Assembly (NCBI RefSeq): GCF_026013545.1 | Contig: NZ_JAPDOG010000009.1 | Location: 1 to 64,000, forward strand | DNA: 64,000 bases | Source: Defluviimonas salinarum | Lineage (GTDB): Bacteria; Pseudomonadota; Alphaproteobacteria; Rhodobacterales; Rhodobacteraceae | Reading direction: 5' to 3' | Shown here: positions 34,021 to 45,107 of the stretch, piece by piece | Layout of the letters: the number at the start of each line of letters is the position of its first letter | How positions within the stretch are numbered: the stretch's first letter is position 1 | The notes under the pieces: model-generated | Database searches by the model: none | What the model was told of the DNA's origin: nothing | What the model saw: only the letters and a program-made list of their open reading frames with translations | Made by a program: the position numbers and the translations under genes

Positions 34021-34552
34021 GATCTCGCCGCTAATGGCGCTGCCGCCGGCGATCTTCGCCGGGCTCGCGCTGATGTTCGTTCTCGGCATGCAGCGCGAGG
34101 ATCCCGACGCGCTGCCGTCAACGCTCGAAGGCCGCGATGCGCCTGCCGTCGTAGTGACGCCGCTCGCCGACCTGCCGGTCTTTTCCGACGCCGATCTCAG
34201 GGACGGCAAGGTCAAGCTCGTGAACTTCTGGGCAAGCTGGTGCGCCCCATGCCGGGCCGAGCATCCCAACCTCACGAAGCTCGCCGGAGAGGGCGTGACG
34301 ATCTACGGCGTCAACTACAAGGATAGGCCGCAGGCGGCGCTGAAGTTCCTCGCCGATCTCGGCAACCCGTTCGCGGCCACCGGCGCGGACGAGAGCGGCC
34401 GCATGGGGATCGACTGGGGCCTCTACGGCGTGCCCGAGACCTTCGTGATCGACGGCGAGGGCAAGGTCATCCTGCGCTTCGCCGGCCCGATCACCGAGCG
34501 GGTGCTCGCATCCGACATCCGCCCGGCGATGGAGAAGGCCGCGGCCAAATAG
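34013..34552 (+). CDS. ccmG: Thiol:disulfide interchange protein CcmG/DsbE
   Basis: CcmG reduces the heme-binding cysteines of apocytochrome c in the periplasm. The 179-residue protein has an N-terminal membrane anchor (PLMALPPAIFAGLALMFVLG) and a thioredoxin fold with the active-site WCAPC (Cys77 and Cys80). The conserved ESGRMGIDWGLYGVPETFVID segment (about residues 124-144) holds the cis-proline and the acidic patch of this family. It closes the ccm operon; ccmE, ccmF and ccmH are not in the window. Confidence 0.97.
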   Translation: MARISPLMALPPAIFAGLALMFVLGMQREDPDALPSTLEGRDAPAVVVTPLADLPVFSDADLRDGKVKLVNFWASWCAPCRAEHPNLTKLAGEGVTIYGVNYKDRPQAALKFLADLGNPFAATGADESGRMGIDWGLYGVPETFVIDGEGKVILRFAGPITERVLASDIRPAMEKAAAK

Positions 34553-34560
34553 GCGGCCAA

Positions 34561-34866
34561 TCAGGTCGTGATCAGCTGCGCGAGATCGTAATGGTGGAGC
34601 GCCCGGTCGGCGACCAGTTCGGCCTCGTCGGGATGGATATGCGGGTGCTGCCAGTCCTCGCCGGCGAAGGCCTTCAGCGACTCCACGTCCTTCCAGACCA
34701 TCACCATGCAGAACTCGCGCGGGCATTCCGGCCGCGGCAGGCCGGGCGTGGCCGAGACGAGGCCGGGCTGGCTTTTCACCAGGGGCAGTGCGGTGTGGAG
34801 AAAGAACTCGCGGAACTCCGCCTCCTTGCCCTCGTGGATGGTCGCGCGAAATATGCGGATGATCAT
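34561..34866 (-). CDS. Antibiotic biosynthesis monooxygenase (ABM) domain protein
   Basis: The 101-residue protein begins MIIRIFRATIHEGKEAEFRE and has the dimeric alpha/beta-barrel ABM pattern, including FLHTALPLVKSQPGLVSATP and ESLKAFAGEDWQHPH. Such proteins act as heme-degrading or quinol monooxygenases or as regulatory subunits; nothing in the sequence fixes which. It converges on ccmG with an 8-bp gap. The start ATG 34866 has GGGAGGCG upstream. Confidence 0.78.
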   Translation of the reverse strand: MIIRIFRATIHEGKEAEFREFFLHTALPLVKSQPGLVSATPGLPRPECPREFCMVMVWKDVESLKAFAGEDWQHPHIHPDEAELVADRALHHYDLAQLITT

Positions 34867-34990
34867 GGTTCGCCTCCCTTTTCACTGGGGAAAGGATAGC
34901 ACAATCGCGCCCGACCCGGCGGCCTCGACCGATCGAGGCCATCGTTCTGAAGACCTATCCAAACGGCGATGCCCCATGCTGCCCTTGGAA

Positions 34991-35020
34991 TCAAAGAGGG
35001 CTCCGCCGGAGCGGAGCCCT
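34991..35020 (-). terminator. Rho-independent terminator after acnA
   Basis: On the minus strand AGGGCTCCGC / GCGGAGCCCT (10-bp stem, 4-base loop) is followed by CTTTGATTCC, 24 bases beyond the acnA stop. The T-tract is short but the stem is strong. Confidence 0.7.
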
Positions 35021-35044
35021 TCACCAGGCCCTTTGAGACCAAGG

Positions 35045-37735
<2,691 letters not shown>

Positions 37736-37958
37736 CGGGATCTCCCTTCTCGTTGAGGGTGTCGCTCGGGTCTCTCGGCTTGCGTTGTGCCGCAACGTAA
37801 CGGGCCGATCAAGTGCGATACGGCGCATTGTATACCATTGTGCACAAAGAGCCGCAAGAGGGCTCGAGCGGTCCTCGCGAACTCTCGCAAAACCTTGATT
37901 GGCCTTCTGCCCGGCCTTTGTCTAGGAAGGAAGGATCAGGGGATACGGAACTGGAAAC

Positions 37959-38666
37959 ATGCGCAGGATTATCGGCGCCGCGCTCGGTTGTTGGCTCGGG
38001 GTGATGGGGGCGGCCATCGCCGAGGAGAAGGACACGGAGCCGGTTCTCGTCGAACTCTACACGTCCCAGGGCTGTTCCTCCTGTCCGCCGGCCGACGCGA
38101 TCCTCGCCGGGCTGTCCGCGCGCGACGACGTCATCGCGCTCGCGCTTCATGTCGATTACTGGGACTACATTGGCTGGAAGGACCATTTCGCCAGCCCGCG
38201 GTACTCCGCCCGCCAGCGCGCCTATGCCCGCGTCGCGGGAGTGGGCACCGTCTACACGCCGCAGATGATCGTCGCCGGCCGAGATCATTTGATCGGGGTA
38301 CGCCCGGCCCAACTCGAGGATCTGATTCGACGGTTTCGGGTCCAGCCGTCCCCGGTCTCGCTCGACCTTGCACGGACGGGCGGCAAAGTGCGGGTTCGCG
38401 CCGAAGCGCGGGCGCCGCTTTCTCACGGCGCCTTCGTGCAACTCGTGCGCTACACGCCCTCGCAGCGGGTCGAGATCAGCCACGGTGAAAATGCCGGCCG
38501 GACGATCGACTATGCCAACATCGTCACCGACTGGAAGAAGGTCGCGGATTGGGACGGCGCGCAGGCGCTCACGCTCGATCTCGCGGCGCCGGGCGACGAG
38601 GCGGTCGTGGTGATCATCCAGGAGCCCGGCCCCGGTCCGGTCCTCGCGGCGCGGCAACTGCGCTAG
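37959..38666 (+). CDS. DUF1223 secreted protein with a thioredoxin-like CSSCPP motif
   Basis: The 235-residue protein has a signal peptide (MRRIIGAALGCWLGVMGAAIA, cleavage near residue 21) and belongs to DUF1223. LVELYTSQGCSSCPPADAIL (about residues 29-48) contains the C-x-x-C pair of a thioredoxin-like domain, followed by the family motif HVDYWDYIGWKDHFASP. It is expected in the periplasm. Some relatives have been linked to oxidative stress; no specific reaction is established. It lies opposite acnA, with a shared 220-bp intergenic region. Confidence 0.85.
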   Translation: MRRIIGAALGCWLGVMGAAIAEEKDTEPVLVELYTSQGCSSCPPADAILAGLSARDDVIALALHVDYWDYIGWKDHFASPRYSARQRAYARVAGVGTVYTPQMIVAGRDHLIGVRPAQLEDLIRRFRVQPSPVSLDLARTGGKVRVRAEARAPLSHGAFVQLVRYTPSQRVEISHGENAGRTIDYANIVTDWKKVADWDGAQALTLDLAAPGDEAVVVIIQEPGPGPVLAARQLR

Positions 38667-38690
38667 CGGTCGCGGTTCGCTATTAGGACC

Positions 38691-39566
38691 TCACTTCCAG
38701 CGGCGGTGGATCCAGAACCACTGGTCCATGTGCTGACGCGTGAGCAACTCAAGGCTGTCGTTTGCCGCCTGCGTCATCGTCATCGGATCGGAGGGCGGGA
38801 TCGGCGCCTCGACGACCACGTCGAAACCGAGCCCGTCGGGCTTGCGGATGCCGTAGACCGGGATCATGGCCGCATCGTATTTCAAAGCGAGATCGGCGGC
38901 CGACGTGGCGGTATGCGCCGTGCGGCCGAAGAAGCGAAGCGGCGCTCCGTGCCCCATGTGCTGGTCGAGCAGGATTCCCAGCATGCCGCCGGACTTGATG
39001 AAGCGCAGCATCGCGCCCATGCCCTGCTTGCCGCGCGGAAACAGGGGCGAGCTGATCCGCTGCATCGCGTCGACGTAATGCGCGTTGAAGAGCGGGTTCT
39101 TCATCGGCCGGTAGAGCCCGCCGAACTGGTATCCGTGGGCGACGAGGGCGGCACGGGCCGCGTTGTAGTTGCCGAAGTGGCCGGTGACGAGAATGACGGG
39201 CCGGCCGGTACGCTTCGCTTCCGCAAGGGCCTCGACGCCCTCACCCAGAAGCGGCACGTCGCGCTGGCGATCGGCGAATTCCTGGCCCGAATACATCTCG
39301 ATCATCGACCGGCCGACATTGTCGGGCACCGCCCGGACCAGCCGCGCGACTTCGGCCGGGGGAAGGTCCGGACAGACATGGGCGAGGTTTTCCCGGATGC
39401 GCTCGGTCCAGCCGGCGATCGGCGCCGCGATCCGCGAGACGATCCAGCCCGCAACCGGGATCCGTATCCGGTAGGGCAGCGCCCGCGCGACGGCGAGAAG
39501 CGCGCGGAAGGCCGCGTCGATCAGCCGGTCGCTGCGGCTCGGGGTGGAATCGGGCGCTGCCGTCAT
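38691..39566 (-). CDS. LpxL/HtrB-like lipid A acyltransferase family protein with altered catalytic motif
   Basis: The 291-residue protein (ATG 39566; ATG 39623 is an in-frame alternative) belongs to the LPLAT family that transfers secondary acyl chains to lipid A precursors. The family's catalytic motif is His-x4-Asp/Glu; here TGHFGNYNAARAAL gives His130 but Asn135 in place of the acid (codon AAC at 39162-39164). Other family features, RPMKNPLFN, PRGKQGM, LDQHMGHGAPLRFFGRTAHT and the C-terminal MDQWFWIHRRWK, are intact. It may be a low-activity or repurposed enzyme, or the acid may come from elsewhere. It sits alone between DUF1223 (convergent) and fliG. Confidence 0.85.
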   Translation of the reverse strand: MTAAPDSTPSRSDRLIDAAFRALLAVARALPYRIRIPVAGWIVSRIAAPIAGWTERIRENLAHVCPDLPPAEVARLVRAVPDNVGRSMIEMYSGQEFADRQRDVPLLGEGVEALAEAKRTGRPVILVTGHFGNYNAARAALVAHGYQFGGLYRPMKNPLFNAHYVDAMQRISSPLFPRGKQGMGAMLRFIKSGGMLGILLDQHMGHGAPLRFFGRTAHTATSAADLALKYDAAMIPVYGIRKPDGLGFDVVVEAPIPPSDPMTMTQAANDSLELLTRQHMDQWFWIHRRWK

Positions 39567-39805
39567 TCGTCTTTGATCGCTACGCGCGGCGTCGGCATGG
39601 CCCGCGTTTCCCGCGTCAGACATAGCCGCCGGCGTCCGCGACCACAAGCGCGTCATCGTCCGGAACCGAACGCGAGGGGTTCGCAAAGGGCCGCCTCGGG
39701 GGCCGTCGAGGCCCCGCTCGGCGGCGCTGCCGCGCGTCGGGCATGAGAGGTGGCCGCGTCGGGCGGCGGTGTGCTCAGGCGTCACTGGCTGCCTTCTCAT
39801 CGACT

Positions 39806-40885
39806 TCAGGCATCGTCCACGATCCTGAGCGCTAAAGCGCCCGACACTTCAAGGTCGCGGATCGCGACGACGATCGCGGTCATGGCGCCTTCCGCATCCT
39901 TTTCGCGGATCGCTCCGCGTTCGGCCATTTCCTCGCGCAGCGAGGCCGCCATGCGCTGGGACATGTTCGCGAGGATGAACTCGGCCGCCGCGGCGTCGTC
40001 GGGCGTCTTCGCGCCGGCGAGCGCCGCGACCAGTGTCGTCTGGTCAACGCCCCGGATCACCTTCGAAATGTCGCGCGCCTCGATCCGGGCGGGGATGTCG
40101 GCGAAGGTGAAGATCGACCGCCGCACCTGTGCGGCGAAGTCCGAATCCGCGGCCGTCAAGCCTTCGAGCACGTCATCCCGGGTCGCGGCGGGCGAGAGGT
40201 TGAGGATCGCGCCGACGCGCTCGTGCGGACCGGTCTCGAAGGCGCAGACCGGCTGCGCCTCGAGCTGGGAAACGAGCGAAAGGCCGATCTGGCGCACCGT
40301 CTCGGGGTCGATGTTGCCGGTCCGGCTGACCGCGTAGGCGATGCGCCGTGCCCGGTCGCCGGGCAGCTTGCCGAGGAGTTCGGCGGCCCGGGGCACGGCG
40401 AGTTTCGACAGCATCACCGCGCCGACCTCGACGCTTTCCTCGGTCAGCACCAGCATGAGCTTCTCGGGATCGAGCGCCGCGATCCGGTCCCAGGGATCGG
40501 CCTTGGCCGAGGCGCCGGCGAGGCGGCGGAGGCGGCTCGCCGCTGTGGCCGAGATGTGGCCGTCGAGCATCTGGAGCGCGCCGTCGATGCCGCCGGGGAA
40601 ACTGAGGCCGACCGAATCGAGGAGCGTGATGAACTCCTCCACCACGGCCCTGAGCGTCGCGCGGTCGACGCTGCGCATGGAGCCGATCTGTTCGGTCAGC
40701 GCGGCCTGCAGGTGGTCCGGAAGGCCGCGGATCGGCACGTCGCCGCCTTCGCTGAGAAGGAGCCGCACGATGATCGCGGCCTTCTGGCGCCCACTCATCG
40801 CGAGCACGGGGGGCGCGAGCGGGGCAGACGGCGCGCCCGTCGCCGGACGGCCGTTCCGCAGCGGCAGATTCGCGAGTGCTGTCAT
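39806..40885 (-). CDS. fliG: Flagellar motor switch protein FliG (divergent, isolated)
   Basis: FliG couples torque generation to the flagellar rotor and binds FliF, FliM and the stator. The 359-residue protein shows the three-part plan: an N-terminal domain (about 30-110), a middle ARM domain (about 125-230) and a C-terminal domain with the torque helix around VRRSIFTFADIPARIEARDI (about 263-282). The middle domain's usual EHPQ motif is not recognisable (the matching site reads TEESVEVGAVMLSKL). No other flagellar gene is in the window, so the gene is detached from any flagellar cluster. Confidence 0.78.
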   Translation of the reverse strand: MTALANLPLRNGRPATGAPSAPLAPPVLAMSGRQKAAIIVRLLLSEGGDVPIRGLPDHLQAALTEQIGSMRSVDRATLRAVVEEFITLLDSVGLSFPGGIDGALQMLDGHISATAASRLRRLAGASAKADPWDRIAALDPEKLMLVLTEESVEVGAVMLSKLAVPRAAELLGKLPGDRARRIAYAVSRTGNIDPETVRQIGLSLVSQLEAQPVCAFETGPHERVGAILNLSPAATRDDVLEGLTAADSDFAAQVRRSIFTFADIPARIEARDISKVIRGVDQTTLVAALAGAKTPDDAAAAEFILANMSQRMAASLREEMAERGAIREKDAEGAMTAIVVAIRDLEVSGALALRIVDDA

Positions 40886-40960
40886 GGCCTTGCCTTCCGG
40901 ACCGGGTTCGGGGCAAGGGTCGCAGAAAGCCGTTAACGGGGGCTTACCGCTTTCGGGAAG

Positions 40961-41128
40961 TCAGCTTCCGACCGTGATGCAGCTCTGGGTGGCGGCGTCC
41001 CAGGTCTTGCCGTCGGCGCAGCTGACCTGCGCCTGGCGGTCGCTGTGGCCGCATCCGCCGGAGCCGGCGAGAGCCGGGGTGAGGGACGCGGCGAGTGCGG
41101 TCGCCGTGACGATGGCTTTGAGTAGCAT
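40961..41128 (-). CDS. Small secreted cysteine-containing protein
   Basis: The 55-residue product starts MLLKAIVTATALAASLTPALA, a signal peptide with cleavage near Ala21, leaving a 34-residue mature peptide with cysteines in GGCGH, VSCADG and QSCITVGS. GGAGGATGCC upstream supports ATG 41128; a start 12 bases earlier (MEDA) is possible. No family is certain, but the CADGKTWDAATQSC end resembles short chitin-binding-like Cys motifs seen in Rhodobacteraceae secreted peptides. It lies downstream of purB on the same strand. Confidence 0.62.
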   Translation of the reverse strand: MLLKAIVTATALAASLTPALAGSGGCGHSDRQAQVSCADGKTWDAATQSCITVGS

Positions 41129-41230
41129 GGCATCCTCCATCCTGTCGGGGCCGATTGTGCCAGCCGCGTCGGGGTCGGGGCAAATCAAACATCCGCCCCG
41201 GGCCCGATCTCACGGGATCGTGAGGCGGCG

Positions 41231-42535
41231 TCAGTCCCCGAACACCCGGGCGAAGATCGTGTCGACGTGCTTGGTGTGATAGCCGAGGTCGAACTTCTCC
41301 TCGATCTCGGCGGGCGAGAGGGCGGCGGTCACCTCGGCGTCGGCGAGAAGCTCCTCCTTGAAGTCGGCGCCCATCTCCCAGACCTTCATCGCGTTCCTTT
41401 GCACGAGGCGGTAGGCGTCCTCGCGGCTCACGCCCGCTTGCGTCAGCGCGAGGAGCACGCGCTGGCTCATCACCAGGCCTTTGAACTTGTTCATGTTGGC
41501 GAGCATGTTCTCGGGGTAGACGACGAGCTTCTCGACCACGCCGGCAAGCCGGTTCAGCGCGAAGTCGAGCGTGACCGTCGCGTCCGGCGCGATGCCGCGC
41601 TCGACCGAGGAATGCGAGATGTCGCGCTCGTGCCAGAGGGCCACGTTCTCCATCGCCGGGATCACCGCCATGCGGACGAGGCGGGCGAGGCCGGTGAGGT
41701 TCTCGGTCAGCACGGGGTTGCGCTTGTGCGGCATCGCCGAGGAGCCCTTCTGGCCGGGGGAGAAGAACTCCTCGGCCTCCAGCACCTCGGTGCGCTGCAT
41801 GTGGCGGATCTCGGTGGCGATGTTCTCGATGCTGGACGCGATGACGCCGAGGGTGGCGAAGAACATGGCGTGGCGGTCGCGCGGGATCACCTGCGTCGAG
41901 ATCGGCTCGGGGCGGAGGCCGAGCTTCTCGCAGACATGCTCCTCGACCGCGGGGTCGATATTGGCGAAGGTGCCCACGGCGCCGGAGATGGCGCCGGTGG
42001 CAACCTCCCAGCGGGCCTTTTCGAGCCGGTTCTTGTTGCGGTCCATCTCGGCGTAGAAGCGCGCGAAGGTGAGGCCCATCGTCGTGGGCTCGGCATGGAT
42101 GCCGTGGGAGCGGCCAATGCGGACGGTGTCCTTGTGCTCGAAAGCGCGTTTCTTGAGCGCGGCGAGCACCTTGTCCATGTCGGCCAGAAGGATGTCGGCG
42201 GCGCGGACGAGCTGGATGTTGAGCGTGGTGTCGAGGACGTCTGACGAGGTCATGCCCTGGTGGACGAAGCGGGCGTCCTCGGACCCGATATGCTCGGCGA
42301 GATGGGTGAGGAAGGCGATGACGTCGTGCTTGGTGACGGCCTCGATCTCGTCGATGCGGGCGACGTCGAACTCGACGTCCTTGGCGCGCCAGACCGCCTC
42401 GGCATTGGCCTTCGGGATCACGCCCAGAGCCGCCTGCGCGTCGCAGGCATGCGCCTCGATCTCGTACCAGATCCGGAACTTGGTTTCGGGCGACCAGATG
42501 GCGACCATTTCGGGGCGGGCATAGCGAGGGATCAT
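41231..42535 (-). CDS. purB: Adenylosuccinate lyase
   Basis: PurB cleaves SAICAR and adenylosuccinate in purine synthesis. The 434-residue protein has the fumarase-superfamily signature GSSAMPHKRNPVLTENLTGL (about residues 263-282), whose Lys-Arg-Asn binds substrate, and the catalytic Ser/His regions TSSDVLDT (about 93-100) and RSHGIHAEPTTMG (about 138-150). The N-terminus MIPRYARPEMVAIWSPETKF is typical. Upstream is a region without recognisable genes. Confidence 0.98.
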   Translation of the reverse strand: MIPRYARPEMVAIWSPETKFRIWYEIEAHACDAQAALGVIPKANAEAVWRAKDVEFDVARIDEIEAVTKHDVIAFLTHLAEHIGSEDARFVHQGMTSSDVLDTTLNIQLVRAADILLADMDKVLAALKKRAFEHKDTVRIGRSHGIHAEPTTMGLTFARFYAEMDRNKNRLEKARWEVATGAISGAVGTFANIDPAVEEHVCEKLGLRPEPISTQVIPRDRHAMFFATLGVIASSIENIATEIRHMQRTEVLEAEEFFSPGQKGSSAMPHKRNPVLTENLTGLARLVRMAVIPAMENVALWHERDISHSSVERGIAPDATVTLDFALNRLAGVVEKLVVYPENMLANMNKFKGLVMSQRVLLALTQAGVSREDAYRLVQRNAMKVWEMGADFKEELLADAEVTAALSPAEIEEKFDLGYHTKHVDTIFARVFGD

Positions 42536-42966
42536 CCGGGTGGCCTTTTTCTTTGTGAGACGGGCGCGGTTGTCCTAGACTGGTAGGGCTCGGGTGGCAA
42601 GAAGGGGCGCGGGTGATGCTGCGTTTGCTCCTTTCGGAATGCATGGCTCGCGGTTCTTGCGGTCGCGGCCGTGGTACGGGAGCGGCCAATGTTATCCCCC
42701 GTCGGACTTTCGGAAGCGCCAACCGAGCAAAGCCCGCACCTGTTGGATGGCGCAAGTCGATCGTTCCGCGAAGACCGTGGCACGATGTCCAGCGCCGGTG
42801 CGGCATGGAGAGAGGGTTGCAGGTCGGTCGGGAACGACCGGACTTGTTAGGCCTGTATGCCCTCGAAATCGTGGAACTGTCGCATGCTGAAGCGGCCGAC
42901 AGTGAGCGGCCGGCCGCAGATTACTAGTAGCGGCGGGTGGTTAACGGTAAGGGAGTATTGAGAGAA
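42536..42966. other. 431-bp region between purB and the DUF6314 gene, no recognisable gene
   Basis: Open frames exist on both strands (the longest on plus is 104 codons at 42613-42927), but none has a ribosome-binding site, family similarity or consistent third-base GC bias, and they overlap each other. The left 50 bases should hold the purB leader and promoter. The remainder may be a decayed gene or an RNA of unknown type. The 3' part near 42900-42960 is less GC-rich. Confidence 0.5.
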
Positions 42967-43383
42967 ATGAGCTTCATTCCAAAACTAACTGATTTCACAG
43001 GAGAATGGCAGGTCGGCCGTGTGATCCAGGATCGGCTTGGCCACGCCGAGGGGCGGTTCGAGGGGCGGGCATTCTTCCGCCCGGTCGAGATCGGCCTTGC
43101 CTATCACGAGGAGGGCGAACTTCGGCTCGGGCCGGGGCCGTCGATGACGGCCATTCGGGATTATCTCTGGCGCACCGATGGCGAGCGGATCGCTGTCGAT
43201 CATGGCGACGGCAAGCCGTTCCATGCCTTCGATCCGGCCTTTCCCGAGGCGCATCATCTCTGCTCGCCGGACGACTACCGGGTGCATTACGACTTCTGTG
43301 ACTGGCCGGACTGGCGGGCGGTCTGGGTGGTGATGGGACCGCGCAAGGACTACACGATGATCAGCCGCTATTCGCGGGCCTGA
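42967..43383 (+). CDS. DUF6314 family protein
   Basis: The 138-residue protein begins MSFIPKLTDFTGEWQVGRVI and then has the family pattern of a small beta-barrel: DRLGHAEGRFEGRAFFRP, YHEEGELRLGPGPSMTAIRD and HYDFCDWPDWRAVWVVMGP. It is cytosolic by sequence. DUF6314 has no known function. A GTG at 42937 in the same frame would add ten residues; ATG 42967 is preferred because it begins the conserved part. It converges on the hydrolase-OsmC gene with a 19-bp gap. Confidence 0.75.
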   Translation: MSFIPKLTDFTGEWQVGRVIQDRLGHAEGRFEGRAFFRPVEIGLAYHEEGELRLGPGPSMTAIRDYLWRTDGERIAVDHGDGKPFHAFDPAFPEAHHLCSPDDYRVHYDFCDWPDWRAVWVVMGPRKDYTMISRYSRA

Positions 43384-43402
43384 AACGTCGTAGATTGCGA
43401 AT

Positions 43403-44626
43403 CTATTCGACCGGGACCAGCCGGGTCTCGATCCGGGAGTTGTGTTCGAGCGTCCGGTGCACCGGGCATTTGTCGGCGATCTCCAGAAGCTTTGCACGCT
43501 GATCCTCGTCCAGATCGCCCTCGAGCGTGATCGCGCGAAGGAAGCGGTCGATCCGGGCACCCTTCTCGCAATCGGCGCAGTCCTCGGCATGGACCTTGTC
43601 GTGGCTGACATCGACCCGGACATGGGCGAGCGGCCACTTCTTGCGCCGTGCATACATGCGGATCGTCATCGAGGTACAGGCACCGAGCCCGGCAGCAAGG
43701 AACCCGTAGGGCGTCATGCCCCGGTCGGTGCCGCCATAGTTTTCGGGCTCGTCGGCGAGCGTGTGGTGGCGCGGCCCGTGATTGACGTTCTGCAGGAAGC
43801 CCTCGGGATCGGCCTCAGATACGCGCACGATCCCTTCGGGCGCGCCCTTTGGCGGCTCGGGGGCCTTAAGGTCGAGATAGCGCGCAGCCCACGCGGCGAT
43901 CACTTCGGCGGCGTAGTCGGCATCTTCCGTGCGGCTTATCAGGTGGTCGGCATCGTCGAGGGTGACGAAGCTCTTGGGGTGCTTGGCTGCCTTGAAGATC
44001 TCGGCCGCGTTCTCGATGCCGACGATCGCGTCGCGCGGTGCGTGCAGCACGAGGAGCGCGCGCCGGAGGTTGGCGATGGGGGCGGAAAGCTCTTCGGCCC
44101 TCACCTCGCGCACGAAGTCGCGGCCGATGCGGATCGGGCGGCCGCCGAGATCGACCTCGGCTGCGCCCTCCGCTTCGATCCGGTCGAGGGCGCCGGCGAA
44201 ATTGTGGGTGACGTGACCCGGATCGTAGGGCGCGCCGATGGTGACGATGGCGCGGGCGCTGCCGATCCCGCCCGCCGCCTTCAGGACCGCGGCGCCGCCG
44301 AGCGAATGGCCGATGAGGAGCGCGGGCGCCATGCCGCGGGCGGCGAGGTAGTCGGCGGCGGCCTTCAGATCGGCGGCGTTCGAGAGAAAGCCCGTCGCCG
44401 CGAAATCGCCCTCGGACTGGCCGAGCCCGGTGAAATCGAAGCGCAAGGTGGCGATCCCCCTTGCCGCGAGCGCCCCGGCGATGCGGCGGGCGGCGACGAC
44501 GTCCTTGCCGCAGGTGAAGCAATGCGCAAAGAGCGCGGTCGCGAGATGCGACCCCTCTGGCAGGTCGAGCCGGGCCGACAGGTCCGTGCCGGAATGGCCG
44601 GGAAAGGTGATCCGTTCGGTTGCCAT
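43403..44626 (-). CDS. Bifunctional alpha/beta hydrolase - OsmC domain protein
   Basis: The 407-residue protein fuses two domains. Residues about 1-255 form an alpha/beta hydrolase with the nucleophile elbow GHSLGGAAV (about 103-111), an acid near LHAPRDAIVGIE and His near DDADHLIS. Residues about 275-405 form an OsmC/Ohr-type domain with the peroxidatic-type cysteine in LGACTSMTIRMYARRKKWPL and a second Cys near KCPVHRTLEH. Such hydrolase-OsmC fusions occur in several alphaproteobacteria and are presumed to act on thioesters or peroxides. ATG 44626 gives MATERITFPGHSG, the typical start. Confidence 0.88.
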   Translation of the reverse strand: MATERITFPGHSGTDLSARLDLPEGSHLATALFAHCFTCGKDVVAARRIAGALAARGIATLRFDFTGLGQSEGDFAATGFLSNAADLKAAADYLAARGMAPALLIGHSLGGAAVLKAAGGIGSARAIVTIGAPYDPGHVTHNFAGALDRIEAEGAAEVDLGGRPIRIGRDFVREVRAEELSAPIANLRRALLVLHAPRDAIVGIENAAEIFKAAKHPKSFVTLDDADHLISRTEDADYAAEVIAAWAARYLDLKAPEPPKGAPEGIVRVSEADPEGFLQNVNHGPRHHTLADEPENYGGTDRGMTPYGFLAAGLGACTSMTIRMYARRKKWPLAHVRVDVSHDKVHAEDCADCEKGARIDRFLRAITLEGDLDEDQRAKLLEIADKCPVHRTLEHNSRIETRLVPVE

Positions 44627-44844
44627 GGTCGTGTCCTCTCTCCGCGATCCGGTCAAGACTGGGGGCGCGGGTCCGGCGCGGCAAGGGTTGGCGGCGGCAT
44701 GTCACGGACAGGTGAGGGAACGTCAGCGGGTGCGGTTGGAGAAAATCATCACTTATCGTGATCTTTAAAATCAATTACATTCGTTTTTATTATGGTTTGG
44801 GAGTGCCTACTTTCCTGGCAAGACGAAGCGAAAGGAGGCAACCC

Positions 44845-45063
44845 ATGAAGAGCACGATACATGGCGCGCGGCACCATATCATCGATCGGCGCAAGAGGAC
44901 CGACCCTATCGTGGGCGTGATCGTCCTCGCCGCCCTCGGGGTGTTCGTGCTTCTGCTTTCCGAAGGCGATTCGGACCGGCGCGGCAGCGGAGACCCCGCG
45001 GTCGGCGGGATCTCCGAGGACTGGCACGGCAATGTCCGGCGCTCGAACTGGCCGGAAGACTGA
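44845..45063 (+). CDS. Small single-pass membrane protein of unknown function
   Basis: The 72-residue protein starts at ATG 44845 with AAAGGAGG eight bases before it. It has a basic N-terminus (HHIIDRRKRTDP), one hydrophobic helix (PIVGVIVLAALGVFVLLLS, about residues 27-45) and an acidic, Gly-rich C-terminus. The longer open frame starting at 44758 lies in AT-rich leader DNA and lacks support. No family was recognised. It converges with dddP. Confidence 0.6.
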   Translation: MKSTIHGARHHIIDRRKRTDPIVGVIVLAALGVFVLLLSEGDSDRRGSGDPAVGGISEDWHGNVRRSNWPED

Positions 45064-45107
45064 GCGTTCGGCCGGGCAGCGATTTTCGGCGAAAAATCGG
45101 GGCTGGT

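Noticed and set aside
42613-42927. A 104-codon plus-strand frame
   Set aside because: Competing frames on both strands are equally open, and none has similarity, ribosome-binding signal or codon bias.
42917-42936. A 13-base stretch TACTAGTAGCGGC matching part of the BioBrick suffix
   Set aside because: The match stops before the rest of the standard suffix and no other cloning sequence is present; the surroundings look like ordinary genomic DNA, so coincidence is preferred.
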